The notes below the pieces were generated by a model. That model made no database searches. It was not told the origin of the DNA and saw only the letters and a list, made by a program, of their open reading frames with translations. Both the position numbers and the translations under genes were made by a program. From positions 62,001 to 126,000 of the forward strand of contig DASVQF010000051.1 of NCBI GenBank assembly GCA_036389315.1: a DNA stretch of 64,000 nt. Direction: 5' to 3'. Positions 54,348-63,737 of the stretch are shown here, piece after piece (positions within the stretch are counted from its first letter, which is position 1; each line of letters begins with the position of its first letter). Source of the stretch: DASQYE01 sp036389315. GTDB lineage: Bacteria > Acidobacteriota > Blastocatellia > Pyrinomonadales > Pyrinomonadaceae.

Positions 54348-55532
54348 TTATCGAGTCGTCAGGGCGACTTCCTTCTGCATGACCTGGTTAGAGTCTAGCC
54401 TATGACCGTTGCCGTTACCGACGGCGACGGCGACCAGACGCTTCGTGCCCGCGATCTTTGAATAGACGGTCAAAGCCTGCGCGACGATCTGATCCATGTT
54501 GTAATACTTGTAAGTCGCCAGCCGTCCGACGAAATGCACGCCCGTAGTAGAATCCGCGAGCGCCTTGTACTTGGCATAAACTTCAGCGTTCTCTTTGCGC
54601 GGCACGGGATAGTAAGGGTCGCCCTCGGCCTGCGGAAACTCGTAAACGATGCTCGTCTTCGCGTGCTCCTGACCCGTCAGGTACTTGAACTCCGTGATGC
54701 GCGTGTAGAGGTGCTCGTTCGGATAGTTGACTACGGGCGCGGGCTGAAAAGTCTGCGTGTCGTGCGTCTCGTGCTTGAATTCGAGCGAGCGGTACTGAAG
54801 CTTGCCGTAGCGATAATCAAAGTAGCTGTCAACCGGGCCCGTGTAGATCATCTCGCGATAGGGGATCTCAGCTTCGATCTCGCGGTAATCCGTGTTGAGC
54901 ATGATCTTGATGTTCGGGTGATCGAGCATCCGCTCGAACATGCGCGTGTAGCCGTGCTTGGGCATCGCCTGGTAAGAGTCCGTAAAGTAACGGTCGTCGC
55001 GGTTCGTCCGCGTCGGCACACGCGAGGTCACACTTGCATCCAGCTCCGAAGGGTCTAAGCCCCATTGCTTGCGCGTGTAGTTGCGGAAGAACTTCTCGTA
55101 AAGCTCGCGTCCTACTTTACTGACGACGACATCTTCCGAGGTGCTAATGCGCTCGACGGGTTCGGCCACGCTGCGGAAGAACTCCTCGACCTGGAAAGAG
55201 GTGAGGTTCAGTCCGTAGAGCTTGTTGATCGTATCGAGGTTGATCGGCATCGGCACAAGTTGCCCGTCTACGTGGGCCAACACTCTGTGCTGGTAAGAGC
55301 GCCACTCGGTAAAGCGCGAAAGATACTCGAAGACTTCGCGCGAGTTGGTGTGGAAGATGTGCGGCCCGTACTTGTGAACCAGTATGCCGTCATCATTGTA
55401 ATGATCGTAAGCATTGCCACCGATATGAGGGCGCTTGTCACATATAAGAACGCGCTTACCGGCCCCGGCTGCCAGGCGCTCGGCCAGCACGCTTCCGGCG
55501 AAACCTGCTCCAACGATTAAATAATCAAACAT
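54348..55532 (-). CDS. glf: UDP-galactopyranose mutase
   Basis: 394 residues from the ATG at 55530-55532, with GGGGAGAAAAAGAG before it. The FAD site LIVGAGFAGSVLAERL opens the chain, followed by VLICDKRPHIGGNAYD, GPHIFHTNSREVFEYL, and GLDPSELDASVTSRVP with the substrate loop. The C-terminal YTGPVDSYFDYRYG is typical. It makes UDP-galactofuranose. It is followed 27 bases later by the GH1-RmlD fusion. Confidence 0.95.
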   Translation of the reverse strand: MFDYLIVGAGFAGSVLAERLAAGAGKRVLICDKRPHIGGNAYDHYNDDGILVHKYGPHIFHTNSREVFEYLSRFTEWRSYQHRVLAHVDGQLVPMPINLDTINKLYGLNLTSFQVEEFFRSVAEPVERISTSEDVVVSKVGRELYEKFFRNYTRKQWGLDPSELDASVTSRVPTRTNRDDRYFTDSYQAMPKHGYTRMFERMLDHPNIKIMLNTDYREIEAEIPYREMIYTGPVDSYFDYRYGKLQYRSLEFKHETHDTQTFQPAPVVNYPNEHLYTRITEFKYLTGQEHAKTSIVYEFPQAEGDPYYPVPRKENAEVYAKYKALADSTTGVHFVGRLATYKYYNMDQIVAQALTVYSKIAGTKRLVAVAVGNGNGHRLDSNQVMQKEVALTTR

Positions 55533-55591
55533 CTCTTTTTCTCCCCGATGCTCTTCTGCGTTTAATTCAATCTCTTCCCGGTAAAAATTTT

Positions 55592-56884
55592 TCAGTCGCC
55601 CGAGGCATAGCTCCCGGAGGCGGCGGCGGCGCACGCCGAAGCAGACTTGGCCGTCGCCGTAGAGCTGGCGAGGGCTGCCTGCGCTTGCTCGGGTGTCGCC
55701 TGTTTGAGGCTTGCGGCGCGTCGCGCCTCGACCACGTCCTCGATCAACTCCGTCATGCGCTTCCAGGTGCGATCCCAGGAGGTCTGCGAAAGAAAAGCGT
55801 CAACCTCGCGCAGGCGCTCCGGTCTGTTTGCGGTCAGCGCCCGCTCGACGGCCTCGACGAACTCTTCCGGAGTATCGGCTATCTGAACGAGACCCTGCTC
55901 GCCGTAAGGGCGCACCACGTCGCGGATCGAAGTCGAGACGACGGGCCGTCCGGCCGCCAGGTATTCAGGCGTCTTGGTCGGACTGATGAAGCGCGTCGAT
56001 TCGTTGCGCGCAAAGGGCAGCATGGCCACGTCCCAGCCCGCAAGGTAAGCCGGAAGCTCAGTGTAGGACTTGCCTCCCAGGTAATGCATGTTCGAGCGGC
56101 GCGGCAAGCTTTCCGGATCGATCTTCACCACTGGGCCAATGATGACCAGTTGCCAGTCGGGCCTCTCTGCGGCGACGCGCTCTAGCAGCTCTATGTCCAT
56201 GCGCTCGTCTATCACGCCGAAGAAGCCTATGCGCGGGTGCGGGATGTTTGCCTGATCGGGCGGCTCAGTCTTGATCGCGCGAGCCTGTGCGAAATGGGGA
56301 GCATCTATGCTGGACGGAAAAGCGTAGACGCTCTGGTGCTGCGTGCGCTTGGCTTCGTAGAGACTCTGGCCACCCGTGAAGACCAGATCGGCTCTCTTGA
56401 ACAGCTCCGCCTCACGCTCCTTCAATACGGGCGACGCTCCCTTGAAGGCCGACAGCTCGTCCATGCAATCGTAAACGGTGGCCAGAGGCTTCAAGTGGCT
56501 CGTCCAACTGCAAGCCATCGGCGTGTAGAACCAGAGCAGATGAGAGTCAATCGACTGTTCCTCGAACAACTGATCGATCATCGCGCGCAGCACTTCGTCC
56601 AGCTCTTCTTTCCCCGCCAGCTCTTGCGGCAGGTGCGGGACGACGACCTGCACGCCGCACTCGCGCGCGCTCACATCAAGGCGCATGGGCCCATCCGCGT
56701 AGATCGGCTCTTCGACGAAGAAGACGCGGCGCTCACAGGCGAAGCGGCTCAATAGATGCTGCGGCCTCTGATAAACGAAATCCCAGCGCAGGTGAGAAAG
56801 ACAGACCAGGTCTGGTAGCTGCTCATTCGTCTGCGCGGCCGTGATTCCAAGATAGCTGTTCGACTCTTCTTTGATCCTGCTCAT
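55592..56884 (-). CDS. Glycosyltransferase (GT1/GT4-like)
   Basis: 430 residues. The opening LVCLSHLRWDFVYQRPQHLLSR is the family's usual N-terminal acceptor lobe. The C-terminal lobe has GFFGVIDERMDIELLERV near 217 and PTKTPEYLAAGRPVVSTSIRD near 310-330, with the nucleotide-binding Glu. The end is Ala/Ser-rich. Sequences with this opening commonly lie next to glf and the GH1-RmlD fusion, as here, so it is a candidate galactofuranosyl or hexosyl transferase. First gene of the reverse operon. Confidence 0.86.
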   Translation of the reverse strand: MSRIKEESNSYLGITAAQTNEQLPDLVCLSHLRWDFVYQRPQHLLSRFACERRVFFVEEPIYADGPMRLDVSARECGVQVVVPHLPQELAGKEELDEVLRAMIDQLFEEQSIDSHLLWFYTPMACSWTSHLKPLATVYDCMDELSAFKGASPVLKEREAELFKRADLVFTGGQSLYEAKRTQHQSVYAFPSSIDAPHFAQARAIKTEPPDQANIPHPRIGFFGVIDERMDIELLERVAAERPDWQLVIIGPVVKIDPESLPRRSNMHYLGGKSYTELPAYLAGWDVAMLPFARNESTRFISPTKTPEYLAAGRPVVSTSIRDVVRPYGEQGLVQIADTPEEFVEAVERALTANRPERLREVDAFLSQTSWDRTWKRMTELIEDVVEARRAASLKQATPEQAQAALASSTATAKSASACAAAASGSYASGD

Positions 56885-57548
56885 GTTTAGCCTCTATCTG
56901 AAGTATTAAACCTATGACTCCCGCCTTGCTCTTCGGTTTGCCGTTGCCCTCTGCACAAATGAAGCGCGCGGAGTGGCATCTCTTTGGTTAAGCTGCAAAC
57001 CGCGCGCTTGACTGTTGCCAGCGCAGGCTATAAGCATTAAATAATTCTGTTACTCTTTGATGACCGACAAATCTCTTTTCTTTAACTTTAGTATACGCTC
57101 ACCGGAAACCGTGGGGGTATAAGTAAAAAGCGCAACCGCGCGCCATTCGGGGGAATGTATGCGAGCTTCAGTCCGATACCGTTCGGACGGCTTTGCCAGA
57201 GATGCTCGACCTGTTTGCAGGATCAACAGCGATTGACGCCCGTCCGGCTGGCTAACAGTGAGTTATCCGCTAAGGGGAAATTGTGCAGCGATTATAGAGA
57301 GATAATAGGCGAACGTCTGTACGATTCCGTACGATGAAAGGGCGCGCAAGGCTTCACTCGTTAATGAAGTCGATTGCCATGTCGCTCATCAAGGCCGCTT
57401 CGGTCTTGCGCACTCAGAAAAGATATGTTTGAACTATCACTGGTCTATGTCTTCAGTAGTAGAATAGAGCCTCCTCGTACAAGAGAATTAAAAAGAGGCA
57501 AGCTCCTTTTGAGACGATTGCTCGCTCATCGCTATAAGACAGATCACC
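56885..57548. other. Long intergenic region, 664 bases, relatively AT-rich
   Basis: It separates the reverse glycan operon from the forward methyltransferase operon and should contain both promoters. On the reverse strand, TATACT near 57089 is a possible -10, without a clear -35. Short open frames at 57155-57337 and 57374-57571 have no ribosome site or family feature and I do not call them. Its base composition is noticeably poorer in G and C than its neighbours. Confidence 0.5.
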
Positions 57549-58385
57549 TTGACGGAATATCTGAAATATAAGAACGATTTCGACAGCCCTGAGCTGGCGC
57601 TCGTCTGTGACGAGCTATCCTTCTGGTCGTCCAGGTTCGGTCGCCTGCTCTTCGAGCAGATAGAGCTCAGACGCGACCAGGCCATACTGGATGTCGGCTG
57701 CGCGAACGGATTCCCATTGTTCGAGCTGGCGCATGTCTTCGGCCGCTCGTGCAGAGTCACCGGCCTGGACATCTGGGAGCAGGCGCTCTTGCGCGCAAGA
57801 GAGAAGCTGAGGATTTACAATCTTCCCAACGTGCATTTGGTCTTAGCTTCGGCCGCGCGGCAGCCTTTCGCAGACGGGACGTTTGATCTCATCGTCTCAA
57901 ACCTCGGCCTCAACAACTGGTCTCATCCGCAGGGAGTGCTGGCGGAATGTTTCCGCGTCTCGAAGCGTGGCGCGCGCATTGCGCTCACGACGAACCTCCT
58001 GGGCCATTACAGGGAGTTCTACGCTGTCTTCAGAGAGGTCTTGAGAGAAAGAGGCAAGCCTGAGTATCTCGAAAGGCTGGACGCTCAGGAAGCGCACAGG
58101 GGAACGAGGGAGACGCATTGCGGCCTGCTCAGGGCGGCCGGCTTTGCGCTCGTCAAAGTGGTCGAAGAGAGCTTCGAGCTGAGGTTTCTGGACGCCGGCG
58201 CGCTCATGAATCACTCTTTGACGAAGATAGGATTTCTTGACGGCTGGCGAAGCGTCGTTGGCGCAGACGAAGAAGAAGAGATCTTCGCGACAGTCGAGCG
58301 AAAGCTGGACGAAGAGTTTGGACGTAGAGGCGAGCTGCGCTTGAGCGTCCCCGCACTCTACCTGGAGGCTGAGAAAGAAGCATGA
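57549..58385 (+). CDS. Class I SAM-dependent methyltransferase
   Basis: 278 residues from TTG 57549. SAM motif I is ILDVGCANGFPLFEL near 47-60, the acidic loop is LDIWEQAL near 75, and LIVSNLGLNNWSHP holds motif IV. It is cytosolic; substrate unknown. It overlaps the DinB gene by four bases (ATGA), so the two are translated together. First gene of a three-gene operon. Confidence 0.85.
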   Translation: MTEYLKYKNDFDSPELALVCDELSFWSSRFGRLLFEQIELRRDQAILDVGCANGFPLFELAHVFGRSCRVTGLDIWEQALLRAREKLRIYNLPNVHLVLASAARQPFADGTFDLIVSNLGLNNWSHPQGVLAECFRVSKRGARIALTTNLLGHYREFYAVFREVLRERGKPEYLERLDAQEAHRGTRETHCGLLRAAGFALVKVVEESFELRFLDAGALMNHSLTKIGFLDGWRSVVGADEEEEIFATVERKLDEEFGRRGELRLSVPALYLEAEKEA

Positions 58386-58897
58386 TAAGAACAATCGCCT
58401 GGTTCGAGCGCGAGTTCTCGTTCGATCTTCCGGTCTGGATGTACGCGAACACGGTCGAACGTTTGCGCGGCACACCGGCGCGGCTCGAAGACCGCATAGG
58501 CTCTCTGCCCGCGTCAACGTTGACGCGCAGGGAGGCAGGGCATTGGTCTATACAGGAGCACGCCGGTCATCTGCTAGACCTGGGCCCACTCGATCTGGCG
58601 CGCCTGGACGATTACGAAGCCGGACGCGAGAGTCTCAGTCCCGCCGACCGCGAGAATCGAAAGACCTACGAGGCCGATCACAACGCGCGCGCCGTCGCGG
58701 ACATCCTTGCGGCATTTCGCGCCGAGCGGGCCGAGTTCGTGTGGCGGCTCGAACAGTACGACGAAGAGTTCATCCGCAGAGAGGCCCTGCACCTGCGTCT
58801 CAAGACACGGATGCGAGTCGTGGACTTAGCCTTCTTCATAGCCGAACACGACGATCATCACCTGGCCCGCATCACCGAGTTGATTCATACCTCCTGA
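58382..58897 (+). CDS. DinB family protein
   Basis: 171 residues of the DinB four-helix fold. Metal-ligand candidates are His in HWSIQEHAGHLLDL near 55-62 and His in FIAEHDDHHLARI near 154-160. Related proteins are metal-dependent thiol transferases (BstA, YfiT). Its stop is followed directly by the ATG of the next gene with no gap. Confidence 0.85.
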   Translation: MIRTIAWFEREFSFDLPVWMYANTVERLRGTPARLEDRIGSLPASTLTRREAGHWSIQEHAGHLLDLGPLDLARLDDYEAGRESLSPADRENRKTYEADHNARAVADILAAFRAERAEFVWRLEQYDEEFIRREALHLRLKTRMRVVDLAFFIAEHDDHHLARITELIHTS

Positions 58898-61468
58898 ATG
58901 GGATTCGTCAAGACGCTCGAAGAGATCACTGCTGAGGACGCTCCGCGCGCGGGAGGCAAAGCCTACAACTGCGCGCGGCTGCGGCAGGCAGGCTTTCCCG
59001 TGCCCGGCGGTTTCGTCCTGCTGAGCGACGCGCCCGGTGGCCCTGCCCTATCGCGTGCCGTCGAAGAGGCTTTGCGCCGTTGGCCCAAAGAGACGCTCTT
59101 CGCCGTCCGCTCTTCGGCTGCGGACGAGGATCACGCTGGCCATTCCTTCGCGGGCATTCACGAGACTAAGCTGAACGTGCCGCACGCGTCGGTGATGGGA
59201 GCCGTCGAAGCTTGCAAGGCGTCTGTCAGGTCGCCGCAGGCGCTCGCCTATCGCCGCACGCAAGGCTTATCGCTCGAAGACATAAGGACGGGAGTGCTCG
59301 TGCAGGCGATGATAAAGCCAGTGGTGGCTGGCGTCGCGTTCACGATCAATCCGGTCACGGGCGCGGCGGAAGAGCTGGTCATCAACGCGACCTGGGGCCT
59401 GGGCGAAGCCCTGGTCGGCGGCTACGTCGAGCCGGACGAATTCCGCCTGCGCAAGACGGACGGTACTTTGCTCGCCTCGCACATCGGCGGCAAGCTTTAT
59501 CGCGTCCTCTCCGATGGCGGCGTCTCTCGCCTGGTGGAAACGAGCGAGGACGAGCGCGCGCGCCCGTCACTCAACCGTGAGCAGTTGCAAGAGCTGGCCT
59601 CGCTGCTCAGGGAGCTTGAGGAGCATTACGGTGCGCCGCAGGACGTAGAGTGGGGTCACGACGGGGAGCAGTTCTGGATAGTCCAATCGCGTCCCGTCAC
59701 AGGTATGGCGCAAACTCTCTCGCCCACGCTCGCCCGTCACGGTCGAGACCTGGAATGGACGCGGGCCAACGCGCGCGAGGTGCTGCCAGACCTGCCGTCG
59801 CCGCAGGTGCTCGCCGCCCTCGACGACATTCTCAATCGCTCGATGCTCGCTTATTACGGTCGCCTGGCCGCGCCCGTCTCGGAGCTTGGGCCCATCATGA
59901 AAACCTTCTACGGGCGTCCCTACTTCAACCTCTCGCAGTTTCGCCACGTCTGCCGCATGACGGGCGGCGACCCTGCCTCCGTGATGCGCGCGATAGGCCA
60001 CGAGGGAGAGATCAAGCCCGAGGATGAAGTGGCAGCGCGCCCGCCGCTCGGCCCCTTGCTGCGGGCCTTGCCCGACTTGCTGCGAATAGGTTGGCGGCAA
60101 TTGACCGTGGGCCAGATGGTGCGCCGCTGGCTGGCCGAGATTGAAGAGGACATGGCCCTGCTCGACGCCCACGACCCGCGCGCGATGACGGACGCCGAGA
60201 TCGTCCGCTTCCTCCAAAGATGGGAAGACACGACGGAAGAGCGCATGGCCGTCATCTTCGTGATGTCGGGAGTGGTGCTCTACGAAACCGAGCTGAAGAA
60301 AATCTGCGGGCGGGTGGGCTTTCCTCCGGAGCGTTTGATTCACACGTACCTCGCCACGGGCGAGAAATCTGTCAGCGCGCAGCAGGCTTTAGACCTCTTG
60401 AGCCTGGCGCACAGGGCGCGCAGCGAGGAGCGGGCGCGCGACTATTTTCAAAAGACGGAGAGGTTCGACCGCTTTCGCGAAGCCTTGCGCGGCACGCGGT
60501 TCCTCGAAGAGTTCGAGCTGTTCCTGCAAAAGTACGGCCATCGCGGCAACTACGAATCGGACTGGGCCCTGCCGCGCTACAGCGAAGACCCGGAGCCCCT
60601 GCTCTTCGCCATAGGCGTTCACGTGCAGGCACCCGATTGCCCTGCGCCCGAAGCGATCATCGCGCGGCAGGAGCGCGAAGCACGCGAGGCTTGGCAGGAG
60701 TTTGAAGCGAAGCTGAGCCGCTGGCAGAAGCTTCTGCTTGTGCCGCGCGTGCGTTGGCTGCTCAAGCGTGCCAAGAAGATGTACGTCTGGCGCGAGCTGT
60801 GCCGCTCGGAGATGGTGCGGCTTACGTCGGCGATCAGGGCTTGGCTGCTCGTGATGGCCGAGCGGTTCGTCGAGCGCGGCCTGATTGCCGAGCGCGACGA
60901 CTATTTCTTCCTGACTGGTGACGAGATCAAGGAAGGCTTTGACGACGCGGAGCGCGCAGCGCAGTTTCGCTCAATAGTCGCCGCGCGCAAAGCAGACCTT
61001 GAGTCCTGGAGACACCTTGAGCTGCCGCTCCTGATGCGCGAGTCGGAGCTGCCGGCTTTGCTGCGACGCGCGACGAGCGCCGGAGCTTTGACGCGCGTTG
61101 GGGTAAGAGAGCTGCGCGGATTGTGCGTCAGCGCGGGCTGCGCGGAGGGAGAGGTGCTGGTGATGCGCGACGCTTCGGAGTTCGCGCGCATGAAGCGCGG
61201 GGCTATCCTGGTTGCGCCCGCGACAGACCCCTCCTGGACGCCTCTGTTTACGCTCGCCTCGGGCGTGATCGTCGAAGTCGGCGGCACGCTCTCGCACGCT
61301 GCCACTGTGGCGCGCGAATACGGATTGCCTGCGCTCGCCAACCTCAAGGACGCTACGAAGCTCCTCGGTGACGGAGACCGCGTCAGGCTCGATGCCACGA
61401 ACGGCCTGGTCGAGATTCTCGGCCGCCACACACAAGAGACTGACGTTCACCAGCGCCCCTCAAATTGA
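58898..61468 (+). CDS. PEP synthase/rifampin-phosphotransferase-like enzyme
   Basis: 856 residues. The N-terminal ATP-grasp domain (1 to about 300) has GGKAYNCARLRQAGFPVPGGF, FAVRSSAADEDHAGHSFAG and NATWGLGEALVGG. A middle helical domain (about 330-740) follows. The C-terminal phosphohistidine domain has GGTLSHAATVAREYGLPA near 800. This domain order and length match rifampin phosphotransferases better than true PEP synthases, which carry a C-terminal PEP domain and Cys in the loop. The middle, substrate-binding domain is divergent. Final gene of the operon. Confidence 0.85.
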   Translation: MGFVKTLEEITAEDAPRAGGKAYNCARLRQAGFPVPGGFVLLSDAPGGPALSRAVEEALRRWPKETLFAVRSSAADEDHAGHSFAGIHETKLNVPHASVMGAVEACKASVRSPQALAYRRTQGLSLEDIRTGVLVQAMIKPVVAGVAFTINPVTGAAEELVINATWGLGEALVGGYVEPDEFRLRKTDGTLLASHIGGKLYRVLSDGGVSRLVETSEDERARPSLNREQLQELASLLRELEEHYGAPQDVEWGHDGEQFWIVQSRPVTGMAQTLSPTLARHGRDLEWTRANAREVLPDLPSPQVLAALDDILNRSMLAYYGRLAAPVSELGPIMKTFYGRPYFNLSQFRHVCRMTGGDPASVMRAIGHEGEIKPEDEVAARPPLGPLLRALPDLLRIGWRQLTVGQMVRRWLAEIEEDMALLDAHDPRAMTDAEIVRFLQRWEDTTEERMAVIFVMSGVVLYETELKKICGRVGFPPERLIHTYLATGEKSVSAQQALDLLSLAHRARSEERARDYFQKTERFDRFREALRGTRFLEEFELFLQKYGHRGNYESDWALPRYSEDPEPLLFAIGVHVQAPDCPAPEAIIARQEREAREAWQEFEAKLSRWQKLLLVPRVRWLLKRAKKMYVWRELCRSEMVRLTSAIRAWLLVMAERFVERGLIAERDDYFFLTGDEIKEGFDDAERAAQFRSIVAARKADLESWRHLELPLLMRESELPALLRRATSAGALTRVGVRELRGLCVSAGCAEGEVLVMRDASEFARMKRGAILVAPATDPSWTPLFTLASGVIVEVGGTLSHAATVAREYGLPALANLKDATKLLGDGDRVRLDATNGLVEILGRHTQETDVHQRPSN

Positions 61469-61784
61469 CTGCTTAATCGTCAGAATGAGCGGTCACTACT
61501 GCTCGCCCTGATTGATTGGCCCACCGCCAGCCTTCAAGGGTTTTCGGACAATCTTACTGGCTACACCAGATAAGCCGCGCGCCTGTTCGTGGCATGACGT
61601 TCGCTTCCGAGAACCGCGCTCATGACAGTACTGAGCGCGCGTTACTTTCATCGCGAGCATCCCGGAAGTCTCCCGGCAGGCAAGATCGGGAGTCATGGGA
61701 AGGATGCTTTTGAAGACGGGTTGAATCGCCTGTCCTGGCAGCTCTTGATCTCTGATGGTCGGCTATTCTTCATAGAGATTGCAG
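61469..61784. other. Intergenic region, 316 bases
   Basis: It lies between the PEP-synthase-like gene and the S8 protease gene. I see no gene, tRNA or strong hairpin; it should contain the protease promoter. Confidence 0.45.
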
Positions 61785-63737
61785 ATGAATAAAAGAAGAT
61801 ACTCTCACATCTTATCGTGGCTTGCGATACTCTCTCTCTTGCTCTGCGTTAGCGCCGCTGCGGGTCTCAGCATAAACACACAGGCGCACCCCGGCAACGG
61901 AAGCTCTTCTGCCTCCTCTGATAAAGTCTCCTCCGATCTGCGCGAAAGGACGAAGGGTAGACAGGGCCGTCGCGGCCATGACGAGGAAGGGCGCGCACAG
62001 GTCATCGTCCAGCTTGAAGGCAAGGCGTCGGGCCAGCTCAAGGCGCTCTTGAACCGCAACGGCGTGCACGTCAACAATGAGCTGAAGAAGCTCAACATGC
62101 TGGTCGTAGAGCTTCCCTTGAGCGTCGTTGACGAGCTGGCTTCTTTCCCAGAAATCTCTTACGTCTCGGTGGACAGAGAGGTGGGCGTGCTCGGCGGACA
62201 TCTTTCGACGACGACGGGCGCGGATGCCGTTCGCCAGCAGACGACCTCTGCGGGCACAAGCTACACGCTCGACGGCACGGGCATCGGCATCGCCATCCTC
62301 GACTCGGGCATTTACAGCGCGCACAAATCTTTTACGGGGCGCATCGGCGCGAGCAAAGATTATACGGGCGAGAATCGCACGGACGACCCCTACGGGCACG
62401 GCACGCACGTCGCCGGGATTGCGGCCGGTAACGGCAGCGTCGCCAAGGGTAAATATATCGGCATTGCTCCGAACGCGACCATCTACAACTTGCGCGTGCT
62501 GAACGCGAAGGGCACGGGCACTGTCTCAAGCGTTCTGGCCGCGCTCAACGACCTGCTTCTCTTCCACAAGAGCTACAACATACGGGTCGTCAATATGAGC
62601 CTGGGCATGCCCGCCATAGACTCTTACCACAACGACCCCGTGTGCGTGGCCGTGCGCAGGCTGGTTGACGACGGCCTCGTAGTGGTCGCCGCCGCCGGTA
62701 ACGACGGAAAGGATGGAGCGGGCGCGAAAGCTTACGGCTTGATTCATTCGCCCGGCAACGAGCCTTCGGCCCTGACGGTCGGGGCCAGCAACACCACCGG
62801 CACGATTGATCGCAGCGACGATCTGATTGCCACCTACAGCTCGCGTGGGCCCACACGTAGCTTCTGGACGGATGCGAGCGGCCTGCGCCACTACGACAAC
62901 CTGATGAAGCCCGATCTGGTCGCGCCGGGCAATAAGATCGTGGCCCCTGAAGCGATCAGCAATTACCTGGTCAGCTCTGACCCGTCGCTGGACATGGGCG
63001 TCAGCAAGTTTGCCAATCAAAAGATGATGCGCCTGAACGGCACCTCTATGGCGACGCCCTCGGTGGCCGGAGCGGCGGCGCTTCTGCTGCAACTCAACCC
63101 GAGGCTTTCGCCCAATATGGTGAAGGCCATACTGATGTATACGGCGCAGCCGCTCGCAGGCTTCAATATGCTTGAGCAGGGCGCGGGCCAACTGAACGTC
63201 GAGGGTGCTGTCCGGCTGGCGAAACTGGTGCGGACTGATTTGACGGCTCGGACGGTCGTCGGCGACTCTCTGCTGACTACCGACAAGCCTCCGCAGCCTT
63301 CGACGACGCTGGCCTACTACAACTCGGCGACCCTTTCGACTGCTTACACGAGCTTCAACTGGTCGCAAGGTCTGATTCTGGATCGCGCTTATGCCACGGG
63401 CACAGACCTCGTCACCAAATACCAGGCCATCTACGGCAGCGGTATTACCTTCGGCGACGGCGTGCTCTTAAGTGACGGCGTGCTCGTCGCCGATAGGACT
63501 CTCCTGTCGAGCGGCGTTCTGTGCGGCGATAGCATCCTGACCAGCCAGGGGACGGCGATCAGCCAGGGGACATATTTCTTGGGCAACGGTGTGCTTTTCG
63601 GCGACGGCGTGCTCTTTGGCGATGGTGTGCTCTTTGGCGACGGCGTGCTTTTGAGCGATGGCGTGCTTTTGAGCGACGGCGGCGTCCGCAACGACCACGC
63701 TATGCGGGCACATTCCGTCCTCGCCAGGGGCGAATAA
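61785..63737 (+). CDS. Secreted subtilisin-like S8 protease with GDGVL hexapeptide repeats
   Basis: 650 residues from ATG 61785. A signal peptide covers about 1-33, then a propeptide-like I9 region (VIVQLEGKASGQLKALLNRNG and ISYVSVDREV). Catalytic residues: Asp in IAILDSGIYS, His in YGHGTHVAGIAAGNG, Ser in NGTSMATPSVAG. The last ~100 residues hold six-residue repeats: GDGVLL, SDGVLV and GDGVLF units (63454-63690 in DNA), like a beta-helix or surface-anchor repeat. It degrades proteins outside the cell. Confidence 0.93.
   Translation: MNKRRYSHILSWLAILSLLLCVSAAAGLSINTQAHPGNGSSSASSDKVSSDLRERTKGRQGRRGHDEEGRAQVIVQLEGKASGQLKALLNRNGVHVNNELKKLNMLVVELPLSVVDELASFPEISYVSVDREVGVLGGHLSTTTGADAVRQQTTSAGTSYTLDGTGIGIAILDSGIYSAHKSFTGRIGASKDYTGENRTDDPYGHGTHVAGIAAGNGSVAKGKYIGIAPNATIYNLRVLNAKGTGTVSSVLAALNDLLLFHKSYNIRVVNMSLGMPAIDSYHNDPVCVAVRRLVDDGLVVVAAAGNDGKDGAGAKAYGLIHSPGNEPSALTVGASNTTGTIDRSDDLIATYSSRGPTRSFWTDASGLRHYDNLMKPDLVAPGNKIVAPEAISNYLVSSDPSLDMGVSKFANQKMMRLNGTSMATPSVAGAAALLLQLNPRLSPNMVKAILMYTAQPLAGFNMLEQGAGQLNVEGAVRLAKLVRTDLTARTVVGDSLLTTDKPPQPSTTLAYYNSATLSTAYTSFNWSQGLILDRAYATGTDLVTKYQAIYGSGITFGDGVLLSDGVLVADRTLLSSGVLCGDSILTSQGTAISQGTYFLGNGVLFGDGVLFGDGVLFGDGVLLSDGVLLSDGGVRNDHAMRAHSVLARGE

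Noticed and set aside
57155..57571. Two small open frames (60 and 65 residues) in the long intergenic region
   Set aside because: No ribosome site, no recognisable features and overlap with the methyltransferase start region for the second.
61469..61784. tRNA or other RNA gene in the larger gaps
   Set aside because: I looked for TTCGA-loop and acceptor-stem patterns in the gaps over 150 bases and saw none.
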